This document shows positions 13,684-18,633 of a stretch of 18,633 nucleotides of DNA, in pieces (positions within the stretch are counted from its first letter, which is position 1; every line of letters starts with the position of its first letter). Below the pieces are notes generated by a model. That model was not told the DNA's origin. It saw only the letters and a program-made list of their open reading frames with translations, and did no database searches. This stretch comes from an uncultured Clostridia bacterium. Its GTDB lineage: Bacteria; Bacillota_A; Clostridia; TANB77; CAG-508. Both the position numbers and the translations under genes were made by a program. Location: contig CALXSA010000025.1 of NCBI GenBank assembly GCA_944390995.1, positions 1-18,633 on the forward strand, given 5' to 3'.

Positions 13684-15492
13684 TTAGTTAAATATTTTTG
13701 CATTGTTTGCTTGGTCTATTAGATTGTCTCTTTGTGCCTCTCTGAACTTATTCATAAACGGCAAATAGTATGCGTCATCGTTTTCTACATAATCGTCTTC
13801 TGTAATTCCATAGTGTGCTACTAATGTGTTTCCTTTCTCTGCAAAGCTAGCATCTATGCAGTTTGCCAATTCTTCGTCAAATAAAAGGTTTATGTAATAC
13901 ATTGCTTCCTCGTGGTTTTGTAATTTGTCCATTGCTGATGCATAGTAGTATACGGCCTTTACCATTATTTTTTCTATTCCGTCATCTAAAATATTGTCAC
14001 ACATGAATGTCAAATCTTCCAATATTTTCGCTGCTTTTCCGTATTCTTCATTCATTATGTAGCAAATTGCTAAGAAATATTTCGCTCCGCTGCCGATTCT
14101 CTCGCATGGCAACATATTTGGGTCTTTCAAACTTATTAGTATTGATAGTTTTTCATATCCAATCTCGTTTACTATTGTTTCCATCATTTTTATAACATCT
14201 TTTATGTTTTCTAATGTGATATTGCTTAGGTTCCTAAGTAGCGCCTGCATTGTAACAAATATACTAAAATGCGTTGCATTTGGGTCAAAGCTCACTTCGC
14301 TCATTCCTGGCACAATTATGCTAAGCGTTGGAAAACCTAACACCGATACATCTCTTATCAAAACATCTTTTCCTTCTGCTAGTATGCCATCTACCATGTT
14401 TTTCAATATAGTTCTGTTGTCTAGCCCAGATACATCTGGCATTGGCGTGAATTCGTACGCAGGTTGCGCTCCTATTACTTTATATGGAACTGATGCAAAG
14501 TCTGTGAACAAGAACTCTGTCAAGCTTTTGTCATCATTCCTTTCACCCGTGTAAAAGTCAAACATACAAGTTTCTGCATATTCGTATATATCCCTGCCTT
14601 GTGCCGCTTCAGTAAAACATCTTTCCATTGCAATTCCGAAATCAGGATGTGCTCCCAATTTAAAGCCAAACCTTCCCGTGTTCTTCTCTATTATGTACAA
14701 GCCTGCAACTGGATATTTCCCACCAAATGAACAATCTACCAGTCTGAAATAGTACTCGCTGTTTTGTTTTAATTTTTCCACCATAGCCTTTACTTTTGGA
14801 AATTTTTCTATATACTCCCCTGGTATCTCCGGCAATGTGATATGTTTCTTAAAAATTTCTATTGCCGCATGCCTCTCCAAAATTTCTGACAAACCTTCTA
14901 TTAAAGCTTCTTCCCTTGAGTTTCCTGCACACATTCCATTTGTATCGTACAAATGGCTGAATAGCCTGTCTGGCACGTATTCCACATCATTGTTTTTCAC
15001 ACTATAATACGGAACTGATGCGAAATTTTCCTTTCCCACCAATTTTGTATTCTCATTTAATAATTTCTGAGCAAATTGTAATCTTTCATCTTCGCTCTTT
15101 TCCCCTAGCCCATTTGCCTCCAAAATGTACTCCAAAAGGCTATTGTTTCCACTTAACAATTCCTTTGCACTCAAATACCTCTCATCTGGCGCATTAGAAA
15201 AAGGCAACTCCTCTGTAGGTTTCTCCATTCTAAACCTAAACATACCATTTTGAAACCTCTCAAAAAACTCAGCATATGCACTTGCCATAGCAAACTCTTT
15301 TGTCATGCCTTTTCCATTTTGTCCCATGTTCGTCCCCTTAATGCAAATTCTTAACGAATATGTTCCCACACTACTTTCATTTGACCATGCTTCTTCAACC
15401 TCTATTTCTAACTTTTTCAACAACTCCTTTAACTTGCTTACTGTTTCCTCTGGCGCAACTTCTTTATATCTTCTCTCTTGTAAACTACTCAT
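13684..15492 (-). CDS. ycaO: YcaO-domain protein of the E. coli YcaO type
   Basis: A 602-residue protein with an N-terminal YcaO ATP-dependent domain (about 1-400) and a C-terminal TPR-like helical part (about 440-580). ATP/Mg motifs are visible: KGMTKEFAMASAYAEFFERF (61-80) and GNSREEALIEGLSEILERH (190-208), followed by LPEIPGEYIEKFP and GAHPDFGIAMERCFTEAAQG, all close to E. coli YcaO (586 residues). YcaO enzymes activate amide oxygens with ATP. E. coli YcaO is linked to RimO-dependent methylthiolation of ribosomal protein S12. Peptide-modifying YcaOs end in PxPxP; this one ends AKIFN, and no precursor peptide, dehydrogenase or TfuA gene is near, so a house-keeping role is favoured. GGAGG lies seven bases before the ATG. 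Confidence 0.88.
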   Translation of the reverse strand: MSSLQERRYKEVAPEETVSKLKELLKKLEIEVEEAWSNESSVGTYSLRICIKGTNMGQNGKGMTKEFAMASAYAEFFERFQNGMFRFRMEKPTEELPFSNAPDERYLSAKELLSGNNSLLEYILEANGLGEKSEDERLQFAQKLLNENTKLVGKENFASVPYYSVKNNDVEYVPDRLFSHLYDTNGMCAGNSREEALIEGLSEILERHAAIEIFKKHITLPEIPGEYIEKFPKVKAMVEKLKQNSEYYFRLVDCSFGGKYPVAGLYIIEKNTGRFGFKLGAHPDFGIAMERCFTEAAQGRDIYEYAETCMFDFYTGERNDDKSLTEFLFTDFASVPYKVIGAQPAYEFTPMPDVSGLDNRTILKNMVDGILAEGKDVLIRDVSVLGFPTLSIIVPGMSEVSFDPNATHFSIFVTMQALLRNLSNITLENIKDVIKMMETIVNEIGYEKLSILISLKDPNMLPCERIGSGAKYFLAICYIMNEEYGKAAKILEDLTFMCDNILDDGIEKIMVKAVYYYASAMDKLQNHEEAMYYINLLFDEELANCIDASFAEKGNTLVAHYGITEDDYVENDDAYYLPFMNKFREAQRDNLIDQANNAKIFN

Positions 15493-15516
15493 TTTTCTAC
15501 CTCCGTTTCTACATTT

Positions 15517-15551
15517 TTCGACATAATTCTACCACTACTTGCATTGGTCAA
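15517..15551 (-). promoter_or_regulatory. ycaO promoter with a Spo0A-like box
   Basis: On the minus strand TTGACC (15546-15551) and AATTAT (15523-15528) are 17 bases apart. TGTCGAA, the Spo0A box core, lies at 15517-15523, touching the -10, where binding would repress. Only one box is present, so Spo0A control is tentative. Confidence 0.45.
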
Positions 15552-15560
15552 TGTAAAAAA

Positions 15561-15590
15561 TATACGAAAGCGCCATTTTCATATACGAAA
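15561..15590. repeat. Direct repeat TATACGAAA upstream of ycaO
   Basis: TATACGAAA occurs at 15561-15569 and 15582-15590, 21 bases apart (two helix turns), just upstream of the ycaO -35. Such phasing is typical of paired activator sites, but no regulator can be named. Confidence 0.4.
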
Positions 15591-15607
15591 ATTGCACAAA
15601 TTATATT

Positions 15608-16246
15608 TCATATATATTTTTTATTCTCAAATACCGTATCCATAAACTCATCCGGGTACATATTGTCCAAAAACACATCAACATTTCCTTGAGCCGGTAT
15701 GTTCTCCACCCTTTCTTTTTGCCTAATAGCCGCCATTGAGGAAATTGTCACATTAAATATCATAAACACCGCTACACTTGTCGCCATAATTTTCACTTTG
15801 TGACTTTTTATAAATTCTTCAATCTTAGGTATCAATGGTTCAATAAACGAAACATACAACAACCCTGCAAAGCCCCAGTATGTGCAGTGTACTAAAGTTG
15901 TTCTGCCATTTATGTTGAATAACCACTGCGAATAGTCCCACGACACTGTTCCGAAAACCTTTTCCTGAACATATGAGCATAAATACTCAGTTATCCCACC
16001 TATCACCATCGAGAATAGGAACACCCACTTTTTGTCCCTTGTTTTTACAAATGTAAAAAACACATAATACACTAATATTCCTATTCCATAAACCGGTGTA
16101 AATGGTCCGTACAGCAAGCCCTGCCTTGATACAAAATGCCCATTCTGAACAAGTGCCACTATCATTTCCACCACATATCCAATCATGCTGCCTATCATAA
16201 AAATTATAAAAATTTTAAAAAATTCATTAAACTTACTTTTTTCCAT
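15608..16246 (-). CDS. CmpB-like integral membrane protein (putative ABC transporter permease family)
   Basis: A 212-residue protein of the family called ABC_trans_CmpB, common in Firmicutes; the transporter label is weakly supported and no ATPase is nearby. Four or five membrane spans are visible (about residues 10-30, 48-68, 74-92, 118-140 and 151-170). Family motifs include MIGSMIGYVVEMI near the start, GLLYGPFTPVYGIG (44-57), GGITEYLCSY and WDYSQWLFNINGRTTLVHC. The last 35 residues after the final span are polar. The ribosome site GGGGATGA precedes the ATG. It lies upstream of ycaO with a gap of 115 bases that has its own promoter, so the two need not be co-transcribed. The true function is unknown. 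Confidence 0.75.
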   Translation of the reverse strand: MEKSKFNEFFKIFIIFMIGSMIGYVVEMIVALVQNGHFVSRQGLLYGPFTPVYGIGILVYYVFFTFVKTRDKKWVFLFSMVIGGITEYLCSYVQEKVFGTVSWDYSQWLFNINGRTTLVHCTYWGFAGLLYVSFIEPLIPKIEEFIKSHKVKIMATSVAVFMIFNVTISSMAAIRQKERVENIPAQGNVDVFLDNMYPDEFMDTVFENKKYI

Positions 16247-16289
16247 ACTATATCATCCCCATATTTCGACTTAATATTAATTTTAATTA

Positions 16290-16308
16290 ATGGAAAAAAT
16301 TTTTCCAT
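16290..16308. promoter_or_regulatory. A/T-rich palindrome upstream of the CmpB-like gene
   Basis: ATGGAAAAAATTTTTCCAT is a 9-bp-arm palindrome with a central A. Its half site TGGAAAAA also makes up the marR leader dyad at 13110-13135, but the spacing differs (1 base here, 8 there), so a shared regulator is only a possibility. Confidence 0.4.
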
Positions 16309-16405
16309 CGATTAGTATTGATTTTTTCTTTCATTTTTGTAAGTTTAATATAACAACAAATTATTAATTAAATTTTTATAACTTATTAAAATATTCTTAA
16401 AATTG

Positions 16406-16433
16406 AAAAACATAGAGTTTCCCCTATGTTTTT
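16406..16433 (-). terminator. dps terminator with GAAA tetraloop
   Basis: AAAAACATAG pairs with CTATGTTTTT. On the minus strand the stem is extended by G-U and G-C pairs to close a GAAA tetraloop, followed by a T tract. It lies 13 bases after the dps stop codon. Confidence 0.8.
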
Positions 16434-16446
16434 TGTACGCACCTTT

Positions 16447-16881
16447 CTATTCCATCATCCTCTGCCTTATCATCCAAACCTTTTTGTTGAAATCTTGCAA
16501 ATACTCGTCCATCAAGGCCGATGTAGCATACCTTTTCTCGTTGTCTGCATCTTCCTTTATCTTTGTTGCATTCTCAATTAAAATGTTGTAGTCCTTCAAA
16601 ATAGCCTCAAATATTTTCCTAGAGTATATCTTTTCATTCTGAGCCTCTTTAATTTGTGTTATTTCTAAATAGTCGCTCATTGTTCCCAAAGGCTGCCCAT
16701 CAATAATTAAAACATGCTCCGCAATCTCGTCAATCTGCTCGTTTACGTCGTTGTAGTACTCCTCCAACTTCTCATGCACATTGAAAAAGTCCTCTCCCTT
16801 AATGTTCCAATGATAATTTTGCAACTTTCTGTAAAACACATTCAAATTAGACAAAAATAAATTCAAATCTTCTGTAATCAT
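16447..16881 (-). CDS. dps: Dps-family ferritin-like DNA-protection protein
   Basis: A 144-residue protein of normal Dps length that should assemble into a hollow dodecamer storing iron and using peroxide to oxidise it. Ferroxidase residues at the subunit interface are recognisable: His24 (NYHWNIKGEDFFNVHEKLEE), His36, then Glu40 at the usual Asp position, Asp51 and Glu55 in DEIAEH. The GQPLGTMSDYLE loop is typical. The N-terminus is short and has no lysine-rich tail, so direct DNA binding is not evident. GGGAG lies five bases before the ATG. A possible promoter (TTGTAT, 18 bases, CATAAT) lies upstream. No clear PerR box was found. It is followed by its own terminator and probably transcribed alone. 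Confidence 0.92.
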   Translation of the reverse strand: MITEDLNLFLSNLNVFYRKLQNYHWNIKGEDFFNVHEKLEEYYNDVNEQIDEIAEHVLIIDGQPLGTMSDYLEITQIKEAQNEKIYSRKIFEAILKDYNILIENATKIKEDADNEKRYATSALMDEYLQDFNKKVWMIRQRMME

Positions 16882-16993
16882 AAATCTCCCTCTTTCTTTT
16901 TTAATTTATATTTACATTATGACCTGAATTTATTTTTTTATACAATTTCTTATATTATTTATGTCAGTATTGTTTTGCTGGCTTGGTCTATCT

Positions 16994-17707
16994 TTACTTC
17001 ATTATTTTCATAGCTTCCTCAGCAGTTTTGTCTTTATCAAATTTATTAATAATAAATATAACTATTCCAACTATTAAAAATGTAACTCCATAAATTATCA
17101 AACTAAATTTCCAGTTTCCTGCAACTAAACTGCCTCCCGCAAAAGTAGATGATATTACAGATGGAAGCCTTGCAAATGTTGAAATTAAAATAAACCTTAG
17201 TGGTTTTACAGGAAGTAAACCCGCAATATATACTAGCAAGTCCTTTGGCGTTCCTGGAATTACGAATAGTATAAGCATTATCCACTCTATTTTCTTCGGG
17301 TTTTTAAACAATTTGCTGTTTTCTATTTTATCTATCTTCTCCTTGCTGCAAAAACTGTATACAAATTTTCGTCCGAATTTTCTAACCGCAAAAAATATCA
17401 TTGTGGAAATTATAAATGCAGAAACCGTTATAAATACAGTTCCCCAAACTCCACCATAGCACATTCCTGCCAAAAGCTCAATCGGCTCTCCTGGTATAAT
17501 TATTAGAAATATCTGTGCAAACTGAAGTCCGAACAGTGCCAACACTCCTAGGAAGCCCATGCTTCCAATATGGTTTTTGAATTCCATTTGTCCTTCTGGC
17601 GTGCTTAAATTCCTAACAACCGGAAATAGGTAAATTATTAGCCCTACCAAAAGTGCTATTACTATAACCATTAAAATAATTTTAAATGTTTTCGTTCTCT
17701 TACTCAT
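16994..17707 (-). CDS. TVP38/TMEM64 (VTT/DedA-like) membrane protein
   Basis: A 237-residue integral membrane protein with about five or six spans. Signature motifs are IPGEPIELLAGMCYGGVWGT (about 71-90) and a second half with IPGTPKDLLVYIAG and FARLPSVISSTFAGGSL, which make the re-entrant VTT fold. Related DedA and VTT proteins move or scramble lipids, including polyprenyl-phosphate carriers; transport by this member is unproven. The N-terminus is basic (SKRTKTFK). The ATG at 17707 has GGAGG unusually far upstream (15 bases), yet no better start is available. A promoter lies at 17745-17772. Confidence 0.85.
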   Translation of the reverse strand: MSKRTKTFKIILMVIVIALLVGLIIYLFPVVRNLSTPEGQMEFKNHIGSMGFLGVLALFGLQFAQIFLIIIPGEPIELLAGMCYGGVWGTVFITVSAFIISTMIFFAVRKFGRKFVYSFCSKEKIDKIENSKLFKNPKKIEWIMLILFVIPGTPKDLLVYIAGLLPVKPLRFILISTFARLPSVISSTFAGGSLVAGNWKFSLIIYGVTFLIVGIVIFIINKFDKDKTAEEAMKIMK

Positions 17708-17744
17708 TTTTTTCTTGTTTTATCCTCCAACTTAGTACCACATT

Positions 17745-17772
17745 AGTATACCATCTTTTTATAAATAATCAA
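17745..17772 (-). promoter_or_regulatory. Promoter of the TVP38-type gene
   Basis: On the minus strand TTGATT (17767-17772) and TATACT (17745-17750) are 16 bases apart, about 38 bases before the ATG. Confidence 0.6.
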
Positions 17773-17887
17773 TTTATTTTTTCTTAAGATTTAATTAATG
17801 CTCCACTTCTTAGTATAGCATAAATTAAGGCTCGTGGCAAGGTTGGAGGAAATTTCTTAAATTGCAATATTTTCACTTTCGTCACTT

Positions 17888-17929
17888 GAAAAACTGTTTT
17901 TAGGGATGGAGGAAAAAAACAGCTTTTTC
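17888..17929 (+). terminator. Stem-loop, possible small-RNA terminator
   Basis: GAAAAACTGTTTTT (17888-17901) pairs with AAAAACAG-C-TTTTTC (17915-17929, one bulged C). The 13-base loop AGGGATGGAGGAA has several GGA motifs. TTCTTCTT follows on the plus strand. A weak promoter (TTAATT, 17 bases, TATAGC at about 17815) lies upstream, so a short transcript ending here is possible. Confidence 0.4.
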
Positions 17930-17982
17930 TTCTTGATAGCTCACTATTAGCATTCATTTGACAAGTACTTTTTTAAAATTTG

Positions 17983-18042
17983 TTGAATTGTAATATTTCT
18001 GTAATACAGTGGTAATATTTTCCAAAAAACTTTACAATTCAA
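17983..18042. repeat. 11-bp inverted repeat TTGAATTGTAA/TTACAATTCAA
   Basis: The perfect arms lie at 17983-17993 and 18032-18042 around a 38-base centre with a small CTG/CAG hairpin. The core TTACAATTCA recurs at the edges of the folded block 18357-18487, so four copies of the motif exist within about 500 bases. Confidence 0.6.
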
Positions 18043-18072
18043 ACATACTGCCCCACAGGGCTTTTGCATCGA

Positions 18073-18091
18073 TTTGTCGAATTTTGTCGAA
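18073..18091. promoter_or_regulatory. Tandem Spo0A-like boxes
   Basis: TTTGTCGAA occurs twice in the same orientation (18073-18081 and 18083-18091), exactly 10 bases apart. TGTCGAA is the Spo0A box core, and 10-bp tandem spacing places both on one helix face, as in known Spo0A targets. The target transcript is not evident: the nearest genes start at 17707 (minus) and 18610 (plus). Confidence 0.45.
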
Positions 18092-18356
18092 CTAAAGTTC
18101 TTGCATTTTCTCTCTTTCTATGATATAGTAGCCACATGATTAAAAGTTGATAGCCTTCTAATAAACTTTGGTCTTTAAGAATTATTTTTCTTGTAATTTT
18201 ATTCCTTACAGTTTGTTTCATCCAAGTTTTCATTAAAAATTACTTTCTTGTATTCTTAATTTTTCCAATATTTTTAGTAGAATTCGTATCAATTATATCA
18301 GTAATTATCGTTAAATTATTATATATCTATAATAATTTGTAAATAAATTTAAACAT

Positions 18357-18487
18357 TACAATTCACATCTTATTAGTTTTAAGTAGCTCCACGTGGGACA
18401 CATATTTTTTACGCGAACCCTTGGAGCGGACAAAATATGTGTACCAGCAAGATGGAGCGGACTTTTGTGCCTTGGTTATGAATTGTA
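18357..18487. ncRNA. Folded, GC-richer block: candidate structured RNA or small mobile element
   Basis: Nested pairing is visible. TACAATTCA (18357-18365) pairs with TGAATTGTA (18479-18487). AAGT (18381-18384) pairs with ACTT (18461-18464), GCTCCA (18386-18391) with TGGAGC (18453-18458), TGG (18394-18396) with CCA (18444-18446), and ACACATATTTT (18398-18408) with AAAATATGTGT (18432-18442). GGAGCGGAC occurs twice (18423 and 18454). The block is richer in G and C than its surroundings. I do not recognise a known RNA family. Strand is undecided, and the terminal repeats could equally mark a small transposable element. Confidence 0.45.
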
Positions 18488-18527
18488 TCATTTAAACCTT
18501 TTTATTCTATAAATTTTCCAAGAATTA

Positions 18528-18556
18528 TTGATAATTAATCTAAAAAATAATATAAT
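18528..18556 (+). promoter_or_regulatory. Promoter of the gene leaving the window
   Basis: TTGATA (18528-18533) and a consensus TATAAT (18551-18556) are exactly 17 bases apart. A leader of about 45 bases follows. Confidence 0.75.
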
Positions 18557-18609
18557 ACATGAGTACTAAGCTAAATCAATGGTTGTGGCTTTTGGTCGGA
18601 AGGGAGGAC

Positions 18610-18633
18610 ATGGTTAAAATGGCAAGTAAGGAG
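18610..18633 (+). CDS. Start of a gene cut by the window edge
   Basis: AGGGAGG directly precedes ATG at 18610, which opens MVKMASKE. A second in-frame ATG (18619) is possible, but its ribosome-site spacing is poorer. The strong promoter upstream supports a real, probably well-expressed gene. Eight codons are too few to name the product. Confidence 0.55.

Larger units (their letters stand above)
17790..18527. other. Long intergenic region without a convincing gene
   Basis: About 740 bases hold no reading frame with a ribosome site and plausible protein. The one 64-codon frame (18039-18233, minus) has an unconvincing composition. Instead the region has a terminator-like stem (17888-17929), an 11-bp inverted repeat (17983-18042), tandem Spo0A-like boxes (18073-18091) and a folded block (18357-18487). 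It may encode small RNAs or be the scar of lost mobile DNA. Confidence 0.55.

Noticed and set aside
14204..14554. 116-codon plus-strand frame opposite ycaO
   Set aside because: Shadow of a well-supported conserved gene on the other strand.
13684..16246. A YcaO-based peptide natural product cluster
   Set aside because: No precursor peptide, dehydrogenase or peptidase nearby, no PxPxP C-terminus, and close likeness to E. coli YcaO.
16900..16990. PerR box upstream of dps
   Set aside because: AT-rich stretches resemble the TTATAAT-ATTATAA pattern only with several mismatches.
18039..18233. 64-codon minus-strand frame in the right-hand gap
   Set aside because: No ribosome site or recognisable protein pattern, and it overlaps the Spo0A-like boxes and one repeat arm; a chance open frame.

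Overview
The window is AT-rich DNA with strong Shine-Dalgarno sequences (GGAGG/AAGGAGG), frequent GTG/TTG starts and consensus-like sigma-A promoters. Its content (sortase, YolD, a Bacillus-type SOS box, Spo0A-like boxes, an AdhR-type MerR) fits a low-GC Firmicute, most likely an anaerobic gut Clostridium relative. No rRNA, tRNA or CRISPR array was seen, so the species cannot be named.

Layout. (1) 1-370: an internally deleted IS200/IS605-type element. Only the start of tnpA survives, inside a dense set of hairpins, and a long inverted repeat masks its ribosome binding site. (2) 427-1797: a flavodoxin-fold NAD(P)H/FMN oxidoreductase with a CxxCxxCx5C cluster, divergent from a MerR/AdhR-type regulator with a palindrome between its promoter and its start. 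(3) 1875-2865: an intact YolD-like gene behind an SOS-type UmuC/Pol V-like polymerase gene that has lost its whole middle, with its LexA-box promoter preserved. (4) 3075-3563: an orphan protein with a 15-bp minisatellite encoding Leu-centred pentapeptides. (5) 3609-4631: an unknown protein that looks like a metallopeptidase relative with REVIH in place of HExxH. (6) 4803-12871: a surface cluster on the minus strand, in transcription order a secreted protein with an LPVTY sorting-type tail, a class D-like sortase overlapping it by 11 bp, a 1921-residue protein of about 15 Ig-like domains, a terminator, then a small membrane-anchored protein and a second terminator. (7) 13163-13585: a MarR regulator divergent from the surface cluster. 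(8) 13684-17707, minus strand: YcaO of the E. coli type, a CmpB-like membrane protein, Dps, and a TVP38/DedA-type membrane protein. (9) 17790-18527: about 740 bases with no convincing gene but several structured elements, including tandem Spo0A-like boxes and a folded block with two GGAGCGGAC repeats. (10) 18528-end: a strong promoter and the first codons of a gene leaving the window.

How the parts may work together. The surface cluster is the main functional unit: the sortase probably attaches the LPVTY protein, while the giant Ig protein has no sorting tail and is held by its N-terminal membrane segment. The divergent MarR gene and a 19-bp palindrome about 49 bases upstream of the likely transcription start suggest regulated expression. 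A dispersed repeat containing GGGACACGTC occurs at three gene borders in both orientations and looks like a genome-wide small repeat. No clear new defence or biosynthetic system was recognised. The least explained items are the folded block near the right end, the non-canonical sorting signal, the degenerate peptidase-like protein and the dispersed repeat.
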